NCBI GenBank assembly: GCA_905203015.1
Contig: CAJKUC010000005.1
Span: 1-64,000 of the forward strand
Length of the DNA: 64,000 nucleotides
Direction of reading: 5' to 3'
Source: an uncultured Christensenella sp.
GTDB taxonomy: Bacteria; Bacillota; Clostridia; Christensenellales; Borkfalkiaceae
The position numbers were made by a program, and so were the translations under genes. The notes below the pieces were generated by a model that ran no database searches, was not told where the DNA came from, and was given only the letters and a program-made list of their open reading frames with translations. Positions 9,273 to 18,244 of the stretch are shown here, piece after piece. How positions within the stretch are numbered: position 1 is the stretch's first letter; each line of letters begins with the position of its first letter.

Positions 9273-9300
9273 TGCCTTTTCTCCGCAGATCAGTCGCGAC

Positions 9301-9341
9301 AAAACGCGCCCCTCCCGAAAACGGGAAGGGCGCGTTTTTTT
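9301..9341. terminator. Bidirectional terminator between deoR-type gene and uraA
   Basis: ACGCGCCC and GGGCGCGT with an inner CCCG-AAAA-CGGG hairpin form a long GC-rich stem flanked by T-runs on both strands. It serves uraA on the minus strand. Confidence 0.8.
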
Positions 9342-9374
9342 AAACGATTTTTATTTTTTCAATCATTCATGCGA

Positions 9375-10817
9375 TTATTCGTTGATTTCTTTGGTTTCTT
9401 CGCTTTCCGCGCTTTCTTCCATCGATTCCGCAATCGTCGCGTCTTCCGCCGTTACGGAAGGCTCGCCGTTTTCTTTCTTGCCTTTGATCGAGCAAAGCAC
9501 GTTGGTAAGAATACCGAGGATCAGCGCGCACGCCACCGACGTGATCGTCACTTTACCGAAGTTCAGCGTCATGCCGCCGATACCCGCGATAAGGATAACG
9601 GACACAACGAAAAGGTTGTGGTTGTCGCCAAGGTCTACCTGCTGAATCATTTTCAGCCCGGACACCGCGATGAAGCCGTACAGCGTAATGCACACGCCGC
9701 CCATCACGCAGGAAGGAATGGTAGCGAGGAAGGTGACGAACGGAGCCACGAACGAAGCGATGATCGCAATGATCGCCGTCGTGAAAATCGTGGCAACGGA
9801 AGCGTTCCCCGTAATCGCCACGCAGCCTACGGATTCACCGTACGTGGTGTTGGGGCAGCCGCCGAAGAACGCGCCCGCAATCGAACCTACGCCGTCGCCG
9901 AGAAGCGTTCTGTGCAGACCGGGATCTTCCAGAAGATCGCTGCCGATGATCGAAGAAAGATTCTTATGGTCGGCAATGTGTTCCGCAAACACCACGAACG
10001 CAACGGGCGCATACGCCACGGCGATCGTAAGCAGATACGTGCCGAACGAGCCGTCGGGGCCGTAATTGTAGTTTCCTTTGAACGCTTCCACGAAAGCGAA
10101 ATCGGGATACCACTGCATATTTTTAAACTTCGTGAAATCGATTACTTTCAGCGCGTCCGCATTCGCGGCATAGCCGATCGCCGTGAAGATCGCGGCCACG
10201 GCATAGCCCGCAAGAATACCGATAATGAACGGAATGAGTTTCAGCATCTTCTTGCCGTACACCGAGCAGGCGATTACGGTGAAGAGGGTTACAAGCCCGC
10301 AGATCAGCGCAACGTAAGAATTGCACACCGATCCGCCGAACGCGTCTTTCAGTCCGCCGGAAGCAAGATCGCCGATCGCGTTACCCGCAAGCGACAAACC
10401 GATGATAGCCACGGTAGGGCCCACCACCACGGCGGGCATCAGTTTGTTCAGCCAGTTCACGCCCGCTTTTTTCACCACCAGCGCGATGATCACGTATACA
10501 AGCCCCGCAAAGCCTGCGCCGATAATCAGTCCGAGATACCCCACCGACATAGAAACGCCGCCCGCGAACGCCGCCATCATCGATCCGATGAACGCAAACG
10601 ACGAGCCGAGGAACACAGGGCTTCTGAATTTCGTGAAAAGCAGATACACGATCGTACCTACGCCCGCGCCGAACAGAGCGGCGGATTGCGACATACCGTT
10701 CCCCACCACGGCGGGCACGGCGATCGTCGCCGCAAGAATCGCGAGCAGTTGCTGCAACGCGAATACCAGCGTTTTTCCGAAAGGCGGTTTGTCTTTCACA
10801 TTGTAAACGAGTTCCAT
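9375..10817 (-). CDS. uraA: Uracil/xanthine permease (NCS2 family)
   Basis: The 480-residue polytopic membrane protein imports uracil (or another nucleobase) by proton symport. About 12-14 hydrophobic segments are visible. The family signature appears as GGCPNTTYGESVG, and the N-terminal FALQQLLAILAATIAVP matches UraA/PyrP. It lies 56 bp downstream of pyrR and shares its attenuator, which argues for uracil over xanthine. A charged, Glu-rich tail of about 40 residues extends past the last membrane segment. AAGGAGAAAAAC precedes the ATG. Confidence 0.93.
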   Translation of the reverse strand: MELVYNVKDKPPFGKTLVFALQQLLAILAATIAVPAVVGNGMSQSAALFGAGVGTIVYLLFTKFRSPVFLGSSFAFIGSMMAAFAGGVSMSVGYLGLIIGAGFAGLVYVIIALVVKKAGVNWLNKLMPAVVVGPTVAIIGLSLAGNAIGDLASGGLKDAFGGSVCNSYVALICGLVTLFTVIACSVYGKKMLKLIPFIIGILAGYAVAAIFTAIGYAANADALKVIDFTKFKNMQWYPDFAFVEAFKGNYNYGPDGSFGTYLLTIAVAYAPVAFVVFAEHIADHKNLSSIIGSDLLEDPGLHRTLLGDGVGSIAGAFFGGCPNTTYGESVGCVAITGNASVATIFTTAIIAIIASFVAPFVTFLATIPSCVMGGVCITLYGFIAVSGLKMIQQVDLGDNHNLFVVSVILIAGIGGMTLNFGKVTITSVACALILGILTNVLCSIKGKKENGEPSVTAEDATIAESMEESAESEETKEINE

Positions 10818-10873
10818 AAAGTTTTTCTCCTTTATATAAAATTTCCTTGGTAAATATCACAAAACCGACGTTT

Positions 10874-11419
10874 TCAGTCGTATTCGTACAGTTTTACGCA
10901 CTGTTCCCCGTCCGTCTCTTTCAGCCTGACGGCGATCACTTCGTTCTGCGAAGTAGGCACGTTTTTCCCGACGTAGTCCGCACGGATCGGCAGTTCCCTG
11001 TGCCCCCTGTCCACCAGCACGGCAAGTTGTATGCTCGCGGGCCTACCCAGCGAAAGCACCGCTTCCATCGCCGCCCGCGCCGTTCTTCCCGTATATAAAA
11101 CGTCGTCGCAAAGCACCACGTTTTTATCCTGCACCGAAAAAGGCACGTCCGTTTTTTTCACCGTGGGCATATCGGAAATTTCCGATAAATCGTCGCGGTA
11201 CAGCGTAATATCCACATATCCCGTAGGCACGGCTTTCCCTTCGATCTTTTCGATGTTTTCCCTGATCATGCGGGCAAGCGGCGCGCCGCGCGTGATCACG
11301 CCGATCAGCACTACGTTTTCCGCTCCTTTATTGCGTTCGGCAATCTCGTGCGAAATCCGCATAATCGCCCGCGCCGTGGCGGATTCGTCCAGAATCACCG
11401 TTTTTTCCCTTCCTTCCAT
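10874..11419 (-). CDS. pyrR: Bifunctional pyr operon regulator / uracil phosphoribosyltransferase
   Basis: The 181-residue protein binds pyr mRNA in the presence of UMP/UTP and promotes termination; it also has UPRTase activity. The PRPP-binding loop VVLCDDVLYTGRTARAAM is intact, as are ILIDESATARAI-like N-terminal residues (VILDESATARAI) and the VDRGHRELPIRADYVGKN region. Length equals the family norm. GGAGG precedes the ATG. The gene heads a pyrR-uraA operon behind a leader carrying a PyrR loop and terminator (11497-11614), so it is autoregulated. Confidence 0.97.
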   Translation of the reverse strand: MEGREKTVILDESATARAIMRISHEIAERNKGAENVVLIGVITRGAPLARMIRENIEKIEGKAVPTGYVDITLYRDDLSEISDMPTVKKTDVPFSVQDKNVVLCDDVLYTGRTARAAMEAVLSLGRPASIQLAVLVDRGHRELPIRADYVGKNVPTSQNEVIAVRLKETDGEQCVKLYEYD

Positions 11420-11496
11420 GGAATTTTCTGCCTCCGCGCCGCGAAATTCAAAGCCGCGATTTTTTTAACGTTGCTTCGCGCCTTTTTAAAACGGCA

Positions 11497-11529
11497 AGAA
11501 AAAAAACGCGTCTTTTTTCAAGACGCGTT
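11497..11529 (-). terminator. pyr leader attenuator terminator
   Basis: On the minus strand AACGCGTCTT and AAGACGCGTT form a 10-bp stem followed by eight T, between the promoter and pyrR. Its 5' arm can pair instead with the CAAGACGTG at 11596-11588, which would form an antiterminator. Confidence 0.85.
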
Positions 11530-11587
11530 AAAATAATACGCTTTTACGCCGCGCGCTGCAAAAGAGCAACCGCCGTTTCAAAGGTTT

Positions 11588-11614
11588 CACGTCTTGCGGG
11601 CGTCTCTGCACCCG
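11588..11614 (-). promoter_or_regulatory. PyrR-binding loop and antiterminator arm
   Basis: On the minus strand CGGGTG-CAGAGA-CGCCCG (11614-11597) makes a 6-bp hairpin whose loop fits the PyrR consensus CNGNGA. The adjacent CAAGACGTG can pair with the terminator's 5' arm over nine positions, one of them G-U. PyrR binding would free the terminator. Confidence 0.8.
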
Positions 11615-11645
11615 ATTAAAGAGTTCTTTCCTTCTGCCGTGTATT

Positions 11646-11674
11646 ATGCTACTACATTAAAAAAAGTTTGTCAA
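11646..11674 (-). promoter_or_regulatory. Promoter of pyrR-uraA
   Basis: On the minus strand TTGACA (11674-11669) is followed after 17 bp by TAGCAT; an alternative CATAAT lies three bases further on. Confidence 0.7.
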
Positions 11675-11712
11675 GCGAATTTTCCCGCCGTTTTCACTTT
11701 TCTTTCATTTTT

Positions 11713-12210
11713 TTACTTCGTCAGTTTCAGTTTCTTTCCGTCGAACGTATACGAATACTCACTGCTGTTCCATTCCGTTATGTTGCCGCTGCGATCCGTG
11801 CCGTCCGCATGCAGCACAAGATAAAACTTCTTCGCTTCGCCCGTCTCCCCGAAATAATCCGAAAGCGAATCGAATTTCACGGCGAATTTCTGTTCTCCTT
11901 CCGCCAGCGCGCTGCCTTTCACCGAACACAATACGTTTTCTTCATACTGCGAAGAAACCAGCGGATCGGAAAAAGCAAGCGCGAAAATGAAATCGCGGGA
12001 TAAATCCGCTTCGCTCTCCGCCGTAAAGGTCACTTTCAGTTCGTATCCGTCGGTAAGCGTTTCGTCGATTTTAAACGCCGCCGTCACGCTGTCGTTTTCT
12101 TTGCTTCCGTCGCCTATGGGCAACGTAACGTCATATCCGCCGCAGGCGGCAAAACACAACATAACCATGCCGAAAATCGCAGCCAATATAAATTTTGCCA
12201 ATTTCTTCAT
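11713..12210 (-). CDS. Lipoprotein of unknown function
   Basis: The start at 12210 is preceded by AGAGGAG; an upstream in-frame ATG at 12255 has only an Arg-Lys-rich extension. The 165-residue product has a lipoprotein signal peptide, MKKLAKFILAAIFGMVMLCF, followed by a lipobox-like FAAC, so it is probably anchored to the outer membrane face by the Cys near residue 22. The rest is a predicted beta-rich domain with an acidic bias and no motif I recognise. It has its own promoter (12258-12287) and no clear partner. Confidence 0.75.
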   Translation of the reverse strand: MKKLAKFILAAIFGMVMLCFAACGGYDVTLPIGDGSKENDSVTAAFKIDETLTDGYELKVTFTAESEADLSRDFIFALAFSDPLVSSQYEENVLCSVKGSALAEGEQKFAVKFDSLSDYFGETGEAKKFYLVLHADGTDRSGNITEWNSSEYSYTFDGKKLKLTK

Positions 12211-12257
12211 TCTGTTTTTTCTCCTCTGCGGCGATTTTTTCTCTCGTCGCCGCAATT

Positions 12258-12287
12258 ATTATATCATAACGGTTACAAAACATACAA
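12258..12287 (-). promoter_or_regulatory. Promoter of the lipoprotein gene
   Basis: On the minus strand TTGTAT (12287-12282) and TATAAT (12263-12258) are 18 bp apart. Confidence 0.65.
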
Positions 12288-12299
12288 GCGTTTACGTGC

Positions 12300-12341
12300 A
12301 AAAAAATCCGCATTTTCGTTTTTTTGGGTGAAAACGCGGAT
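12300..12341 (-). terminator. Terminator of the ABC exporter operon
   Basis: On the minus strand ATCCGCGTTTTC and GAAAATGCGGAT form a 12-bp stem with one G-U pair, followed by six T. It lies 33 bp after the last ABC gene. Confidence 0.85.
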
Positions 12342-12374
12342 TCTTGTTCATAAAATTTCCGACTGTTCCGATGC

Positions 12375-14327
12375 TTATTCCAGTTCAAACGCGCCCGTAT
12401 ACAACTGATAATATACGCCGCCCGCGGCAATCAGTTGTTCGTGCGTGCCGCGTTCGATAATGCGCCCGTGATCGAGCACCATGATCGCGTCCGCGTTGCG
12501 CACGGTGGAAAGGCGGTGCGCGATGACGAACACCGTTCTGCCCTTCATCAGTTTATCCATGCCGTCCTGAACAAGCGCTTCCGTGCGGGTATCGATCGAA
12601 GAAGTCGCTTCGTCGAGAATCATCGCGGGAGTATCCGCCACAGCGGCGCGGGCAATGGAAATCAACTGCCTCTGCCCCTGCGAAAGATTCGCTCCGTTCC
12701 CCGTAAGCATCGTATTGTAGCCCTGCGGCAAGCGGCGGATAAAATCGTCCGCGTTGGCAAGCCGTGCCGCCGCGATACATTCTTCGTCCGTCGCGTCCAG
12801 TCTGCCGTAACGGATATTGTCCATCACCGTGCCCGTGAAAAGGTTCGTGTCCTGCAAAACGATGCCGAGCGAACGGCGCAGATCGTCTTTTCTGATTTTG
12901 TTGATATTGATTCCGTCGTAACGGATTTTTCCGTCCGCAATGTCGTAAAAGCGGTTGATCAGATTGGTGATCGTGGTCTTGCCCGCGCCCGTCGCACCTA
13001 CAAACGCGATTTTCTGTCCGGGGCGCGCGTACAGCGATACGTCGGTAAGCACCAGTTTTTCGGGAACGTAGCCGAAATCCACGTGATCCAGAACGATGTC
13101 GCCTTTCAGTTCCGTATACGTCACTTCGCCCGTCGCCTTATGGAAATGCTTCCACGCCCACAAATCGGTGCGCTCCGTCGTCTCCGTAAGTTCTCCGTTT
13201 TCGCCGCGTTTCGCGTTCACCAGCGTAACGTACCCCTCGTCTTTTTCGGGCTCTTCGTCCATCAGCGCAAACACACGGGAAGCGCCCGCAAGCCCCATGG
13301 CAATCATGGATACCTGCTGCGACATTTCGTTCACTGCCTGCGTGGAACGCCGCGCCATGCCGAGGAATGGAATGATAAAGCCGAAAGAAATCGGCACAAG
13401 CCCCGTTTTAAACGACGAAAAGCCGATGTTTTTGATTCCCGAAGCGAAGAGCAAACCGCCGCAGATCGCCAGGAACACGTAGGTGAAGTTTCCGATATTC
13501 CCCAGAATCGGGCCGAGCACGTTGCCGTAGATGTGCGCGTTTTTCGCGTCGTTGAACAGTTTTTCGTTGTATTTATCGAAATCGGCTTCGGCTTGCTTTT
13601 CGTGCGTGAACACTTTCACCACTTTCTGCCCTTTCATCATCTCTTCCACGAAGCCTTCTTCCTTGCCGAGCGATTGTTGCTGCGCCACCATGTATTTAGA
13701 GGAAGCGCCGCCCACTTTTTTCACCACCACGAACATTAAAAGCGAGCATACGACGAACACCGCCGACATAATCACCGAATACCACAGCATCAGCGCGACG
13801 GCTACAAGAAGCGTAAGCCCGCTGGATAACAGGGTGGGAATACTCTGACCCACAAGTTGACGGAGCGCGTCGGTATCGTTCGTGTAAGCGGACATGATTT
13901 CGCCGTGAGGGTGCGTATCGAAGAATTTGATCGGCAGCGATTCCATCTTGTCGAACATATCCTTTCTTACGTGATACAACGTTCCCTGCGTCACCACCGC
14001 CATCACGCGATTATACGTGAACGTGGCGAGCAACGCAAGGAAATAACAAGTGGCCATAATAATGATAAACGTGCGCAATTTTCCCGCCACGCTTTCATAG
14101 CCGCCGTTCAGAATACCGGGAGCCATGATATCGTCGATATTTTTCTGCATAAACAGCGACGACACCAGCCCGCCGCCCGCGCTGAGCAGAAGGCACACCG
14201 CCACAAGCAGCAAATGCCATTTGTAATATTTGAAAACGTATTTGATGAGCCGCGAAAACGTGCCCTTTTTAATCGCGCTTTTCGGCACGGCCATGCCGCG
14301 CCCGCGGCCGCCTTTCATTCCAGCCAT
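12375..14327 (-). CDS. ABC exporter half-transporter, canonical-site subunit
   Basis: The 650-residue protein has a six-helix type I exporter domain (about 25-350) fused to an ATP-binding domain. Walker A is GATGAGKT, the signature is LSQGQ, and Walker B plus catalytic Glu reads MILDEATSSID. An insertion of about 30 residues between the two domains contains ETTERTDLWAWKHFHK. Its start overlaps the stop of the upstream ABC gene by ATGA, so the two are translationally coupled and very likely form a heterodimer like BmrCD/LmrCD. The MarR gene upstream suggests multidrug or toxic-compound efflux; the substrate is unknown. Confidence 0.92.
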   Translation of the reverse strand: MAGMKGGRGRGMAVPKSAIKKGTFSRLIKYVFKYYKWHLLLVAVCLLLSAGGGLVSSLFMQKNIDDIMAPGILNGGYESVAGKLRTFIIIMATCYFLALLATFTYNRVMAVVTQGTLYHVRKDMFDKMESLPIKFFDTHPHGEIMSAYTNDTDALRQLVGQSIPTLLSSGLTLLVAVALMLWYSVIMSAVFVVCSLLMFVVVKKVGGASSKYMVAQQQSLGKEEGFVEEMMKGQKVVKVFTHEKQAEADFDKYNEKLFNDAKNAHIYGNVLGPILGNIGNFTYVFLAICGGLLFASGIKNIGFSSFKTGLVPISFGFIIPFLGMARRSTQAVNEMSQQVSMIAMGLAGASRVFALMDEEPEKDEGYVTLVNAKRGENGELTETTERTDLWAWKHFHKATGEVTYTELKGDIVLDHVDFGYVPEKLVLTDVSLYARPGQKIAFVGATGAGKTTITNLINRFYDIADGKIRYDGININKIRKDDLRRSLGIVLQDTNLFTGTVMDNIRYGRLDATDEECIAAARLANADDFIRRLPQGYNTMLTGNGANLSQGQRQLISIARAAVADTPAMILDEATSSIDTRTEALVQDGMDKLMKGRTVFVIAHRLSTVRNADAIMVLDHGRIIERGTHEQLIAAGGVYYQLYTGAFELE

Positions 14328-16126
14328 TACGCCTGCCCTCCTTCTGCCGTTTCTTCCGCATCCGCGCCTTTACCGCGCGTCTGCGATTCGTACACTTCAC
14401 GGTAAATTTCGCTCGTTTTCATCAGTTCCTCGTGATTGCCGCAGGCAACGATCCTGCCGCCGTCCATCACAAGAATCTTATCCGCGCTTTCCACGGATGC
14501 CACGCGCTGCGCGATGATGATCTTCGTCGTTCCCGGAATCTGCTTTAAAAACGCCGCTCTGATCAGGGCGTCCGTTTTCGTATCCACGGCGGAAGTGGAA
14601 TCGTCCAGAATCAGAATCTTCGGCTTGCGAAGCAATGCGCGCGCAATGCAAAGCCTCTGCTTCTGCCCGCCCGAAACGTTCGAGCCGCCCTGTTCGATAT
14701 ATGTGTCGTACTTATCGGGGAACGAGGAAATAAATTCATCCGCCTGCGCCGCCCTGCACGCTTCCACCAGTTCTTCGTCCGTGGCGTCGGGGTTGCCCCA
14801 GCGGAGGTTTTCTGTGATCGTACCCGAAAACAACACGTTTTTCTGCAACACGATCGACACTTCTTTTCTCAGCACGTCGAGGTCGTAATCCCGCACGTCC
14901 GCGCCGCCCACTTTCACGCTTCCTTCCGTCACGTCGTACAGGCGCGGAATCAATTGAATCAGCGATGTTTTCGACGAACCCGTACCGCCTAAAATTCCAA
15001 CGGTCTCACCCGAAGCGATCGTAAGATTTATATCCGAAAGCGCGAATTTTTCCGCGTCTTTTGAATATTTGAAATTCACGTTGTCGAAGACGATCGAACC
15101 GTCTTTCACTTCTTTCAGTCCGTTTTCGGGGCTGACGAGATCGGATTTGCATTCCAGCACTTCCGCAATACGCTTCATCGATTCCATGGACATCGTGAAC
15201 ATCACCATGATCATAGCCGCCATCATCAAAGAAGAGAGCATCTGCACGCCGTACGTGATGATCGCGGAAAGATTCGCGGGCGTAAACGTGCCGTACACCA
15301 CGTCGCCGTTTGCCGAAACGCTGCCGTTTTCAATCACCATTTTCGCGCCGAAAAACGTAATCAGAAGCGAAGCCGTATACATCGCCAGCATCATCACGGG
15401 CGAATTGAGCGCGATGATCTTTTCGGCTTTGGTGAAATCGTTTCTCACCTCTCCCGCCGCTTTGTCGAATTTCTTTTTCTCGTAATCTTCGCGTACAAAC
15501 GATTTCACCACGCGGATTCCGCCCACGTTTTCCTGCACGGAATTATTCAGCGCATCGTATTTTTTGAAAATACGGCGGAACAACGGCATCGCTTTTTTCA
15601 TAACGATAATCAGCGCCGCGGCAAGGAACGGCAGAATCACCACGTAAATCAACGCGAGTTTCACGGAAATCGTCATTCCCATCGCAATCGCGAAGATAAA
15701 CATCAGCGGCACGCGGATCACGATTCTCAAGCACATCTGAAACGCCATCTGCACGTTGGAAACGTCCGTCGTCAGCCTCGTTACCAGCGAAGAAGTGGAA
15801 AATTTATCCACGTCTTTAAACGAAAAATCCTGTACGGAATAAAAGAGATCCTTTCTGAGGTTTTTCGCGAACCCGCAACTGGCGATCGCGGCGTATTTTC
15901 CGCCCATCACCCCGCCCGTAAGCGAGAGCACCGCCAGCACCAGCATGATTCCGCCGTACGTTAAAATCTGCCGCATCGGCACGCTTCCGTCCGCGCCCGT
16001 CGCCAGCATCTTCGTCATCATGTACGGAATCATACATTCGCACACCGCTTCCAGCACCATGAAAAGCGGCGTGATCAGCGCGGGTTTTTTATATTCCCGC
16101 ACGCTCTTCAATAACGTTTTTACCAT
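14327..16126 (-). CDS. ABC exporter half-transporter, degenerate-site subunit
   Basis: The 599-residue protein has a six-helix exporter domain and an ATPase domain with Walker A GGTGSSKT and signature VSGGQ. Walker B is followed by Asp instead of the catalytic Glu (LILDDSTSAVD). That substitution is the hallmark of the non-hydrolysing site in heterodimeric exporters, and the partner encoded immediately downstream keeps the Glu. It follows marR by 83 bp. AAGGAAAG precedes the ATG. A drug-efflux role is inferred from family and context. Confidence 0.93.
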   Translation of the reverse strand: MVKTLLKSVREYKKPALITPLFMVLEAVCECMIPYMMTKMLATGADGSVPMRQILTYGGIMLVLAVLSLTGGVMGGKYAAIASCGFAKNLRKDLFYSVQDFSFKDVDKFSTSSLVTRLTTDVSNVQMAFQMCLRIVIRVPLMFIFAIAMGMTISVKLALIYVVILPFLAAALIIVMKKAMPLFRRIFKKYDALNNSVQENVGGIRVVKSFVREDYEKKKFDKAAGEVRNDFTKAEKIIALNSPVMMLAMYTASLLITFFGAKMVIENGSVSANGDVVYGTFTPANLSAIITYGVQMLSSLMMAAMIMVMFTMSMESMKRIAEVLECKSDLVSPENGLKEVKDGSIVFDNVNFKYSKDAEKFALSDINLTIASGETVGILGGTGSSKTSLIQLIPRLYDVTEGSVKVGGADVRDYDLDVLRKEVSIVLQKNVLFSGTITENLRWGNPDATDEELVEACRAAQADEFISSFPDKYDTYIEQGGSNVSGGQKQRLCIARALLRKPKILILDDSTSAVDTKTDALIRAAFLKQIPGTTKIIIAQRVASVESADKILVMDGGRIVACGNHEELMKTSEIYREVYESQTRGKGADAEETAEGGQA

Positions 16127-16209
16127 ACTTTTCTTTCCTTTTTATATTTTATAATGATAATTTTCGCCGTGTTTTTCTCTTCGTTTTCCGCCCCGCGGCG
16201 ATTCGTTTT

Positions 16210-16692
16210 TTAATCCGCGCGGCACTCTTTTTCTTCTGCCGCTTTCACGTTCCCGTAAATGCGATCGAGGTAAGATAAAAGAATTTCGATTTCCTCTTTT
16301 GAAAAACCGTTTAACAGCATGTTTTCCAAATCTCTTTTTCTCTTTTTCATCTCCGAAAAAGAATCCATTTCCTTTTCCGTCAGCCGCACCGTTTTCGCCC
16401 GCGCGTCCGACGTGCTTTTTCCGCAGGTGACGTAGCCTTTTTCCGCCAGCCGCGATATAATGCCCGATACGGTGGCATGCGATACGTCGAGATACGTCTC
16501 GATTTCTTTCATCGTGGCTCCGTCTGCTTTTTTTTCATGAAGATAATACAGAATCTTCCCCTGCGCGTAAGTCACGTCGTGCTTGATTCCTTTCCGGTCG
16601 GCTATCGTTCTCAGCCGTTCGGAAATTTTTTTGAAATATACGCCCGCGTTTGTTTCGCACGCGCACATCTTTTCGCAGTCTTTCCCGCTCAT
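16210..16692 (-). CDS. MarR-family repressor of the ABC exporter operon
   Basis: I chose the ATG at 16692 because GGGAGG lies just upstream, giving 160 residues; the reading frame stays open to 16869 but without family similarity. The winged helix is visible as MKEIETYLDVSHATVSGIIS with the wing TSDARAKTVRLTEKE. Three Cys lie within the first 12 residues, which might make it redox-responsive (inference). It is the first gene of a marR-ABC-ABC operon. A perfect 12-bp inverted repeat between the -35 and -10 boxes of its promoter is a likely autorepression site. Confidence 0.9.
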   Translation of the reverse strand: MSGKDCEKMCACETNAGVYFKKISERLRTIADRKGIKHDVTYAQGKILYYLHEKKADGATMKEIETYLDVSHATVSGIISRLAEKGYVTCGKSTSDARAKTVRLTEKEMDSFSEMKKRKRDLENMLLNGFSKEEIEILLSYLDRIYGNVKAAEEKECRAD

Positions 16693-16810
16693 TTTTACAT
16701 CCTCGCCTCCCGTCCGCCGCAGCGCCTTCCGCCCCGCCCGATCGCCGCACTTTATCCGCCGCAGGCGTTTGCACGGCGTGCCCGCTTTCCTTAATAAAGC
16801 GATATTATTT

Positions 16811-16839
16811 ATTATATGTAGCACGCTACGGAAAGTCAA
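16811..16839 (-). promoter_or_regulatory. Promoter of marR-ABC operon
   Basis: On the minus strand TTGACT (16839-16834) and a perfect TATAAT (16816-16811) are 17 bp apart. Confidence 0.85.
16818..16829. promoter_or_regulatory. Probable MarR operator
   Basis: GTAGC-AC-GCTAC is a perfect inverted repeat lying wholly in the 17-bp spacer of the promoter, where a bound repressor would exclude RNA polymerase. Confidence 0.65.
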
Positions 16840-16954
16840 GCGAATTTTCCGGAAATTTTTTCGTTTCATGCAATTTTCATATTCGCCTTAGCGCGGCGTT
16901 TCCCGCCCGCGGAGCACGTATTTTCCGCTTTGCGGGAAAACGCGCGAAATAGCG

Positions 16955-16983
16955 TTGACTTTTCCGCCGTTTTATTCTAAAAT
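16955..16983 (+). promoter_or_regulatory. Promoter of the EEP-family gene
   Basis: TTGACT and TAAAAT are 17 bp apart, about 70 bp before the start at 17052. Confidence 0.75.
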
Positions 16984-17051
16984 AAAAGCAGACATTACCA
17001 ATCAAAATAAAACGCGTCGCCGATTTTTTCCATACGAGGTCAATTTCTATA

Positions 17052-18155
17052 ATGAACAAAACCGTCAAAAAAATACTTATCTCTCTGCTCTGCGTTTTTC
17101 TCGCGCTGCTTCTTGCCGTCGGCTCGTACGCGGCGTACGTTCTTATCTCTTATTCGAGAATAGAAGATTTTCTTTCACTCGAAGTCTCCCCCGCCGCCGA
17201 AGAAAACGCGGAGATCGCCGAATCCGTCCGTATCGGCACGACGTACACCGCCGTTTCGTTCAATATCGGCTTCGGCGCATATACGCCCGATTTCACCTTT
17301 TTCATGGACGGCGGCAAAGAATCCCGCGCGGAAAGCAAAGAGAGCGTGATCGCTCACGTCACTTCCGCCGCGGAAACGGCGCTTTCACTTTCCCCCGATT
17401 TTGCGTTGTTTCAGGAAACGGACACCTCTTCCACCCGTTCGCACCACGTGAACGAACGCACGCTGATTGCCGACGTTTTTTCTTCCTTCCAAAGCGTTTT
17501 CGCCGTGAATTATCACTCGGCTTATCTGATGTACCCTATTTTCGAGCCGCACGGCAAATCAAACAGCGGCATACTCACTCTTTCAAAAACGGCGATTTCC
17601 TCCGCCGTACGCCGTTCTCTTCCGATTTCCTCGTCGCTGAGCAAACTGCTCGATCTTGACAGGTGCTACTCCGTCAGCCGTATTCCCGCAGAAAACGGCA
17701 AGGAATTCGTGCTGTACAACGTACATCTTTCCGCATACGGCGGCAGCGACGAAATCCGCGCGGCACAGATGAACATGCTCTTTTCCGATATGAAAACGGA
17801 ATACGACAAAGGGAATTACTGCCTCGCCGGCGGCGATTTCAATCACGATTTCACGGGCTCTTCCGCCGTGGATCTCAACGGCGAAGAAGGCGCGGGTTCG
17901 TTCGATTGGGCACAGCCCTTCCCCGCGGATCTTCTTCCCGACGGCATTTCCCGCGCGCTCGATTACACGTGCGGCGAACAACGCCCCACCTGCCGTAATT
18001 GCGACGTGCCCTACCGCGAAGGCAATTACACCGTAATCGTAGACGGCTTCCTTCATTCGGCGAACGTAACCATCGAATACCTCGAAAACGTGCAACTTTC
18101 TTTCGCCGACTCCGATCATAATCCCGTCGCGATAAAATTTTCCTTGCAGGCATAA
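17052..18155 (+). CDS. Membrane-anchored endonuclease/exonuclease/phosphatase (EEP) family protein
   Basis: The 367-residue protein starts with one membrane segment (about 7-32), so the catalytic domain is probably outside the cell. EEP motifs are in order: SFNIG, FQETD (metal-binding Glu), LYNVHLSAYG, GGDFNHDF and the C-terminal SDHNP. These belong to the DNase I/sphingomyelinase/inositol phosphatase superfamily, so the substrate could be nucleic acid or a phosphodiester lipid. CGTCAA-distant GAGG precedes the ATG. It is monocistronic with its own promoter and terminator. Confidence 0.85.
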   Translation: MNKTVKKILISLLCVFLALLLAVGSYAAYVLISYSRIEDFLSLEVSPAAEENAEIAESVRIGTTYTAVSFNIGFGAYTPDFTFFMDGGKESRAESKESVIAHVTSAAETALSLSPDFALFQETDTSSTRSHHVNERTLIADVFSSFQSVFAVNYHSAYLMYPIFEPHGKSNSGILTLSKTAISSAVRRSLPISSSLSKLLDLDRCYSVSRIPAENGKEFVLYNVHLSAYGGSDEIRAAQMNMLFSDMKTEYDKGNYCLAGGDFNHDFTGSSAVDLNGEEGAGSFDWAQPFPADLLPDGISRALDYTCGEQRPTCRNCDVPYREGNYTVIVDGFLHSANVTIEYLENVQLSFADSDHNPVAIKFSLQA

Positions 18156-18183
18156 ATTCAAAAAACTCCGCTATAAAAAATTT

Positions 18184-18226
18184 CTCCTTCGCGCCCGAAG
18201 CCATCGGAAACGAAGGAGTTTTTTTT
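18184..18226. terminator. Bidirectional terminator
   Basis: CTCCTTCG and CGAAGGAG form an 8-bp stem, followed by eight T on the plus strand and by AAATTTTTT on the minus strand. It separates the EEP gene from the convergent decarboxylase gene. Confidence 0.8.
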
Positions 18227-18244
18227 CACGTTGCCGCCGCGTCG

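Noticed and set aside
9369..10853. Open frame of 494 codons on the plus strand
   Set aside because: Antisense to uraA, Arg/His-rich composition, no recognisable motif.
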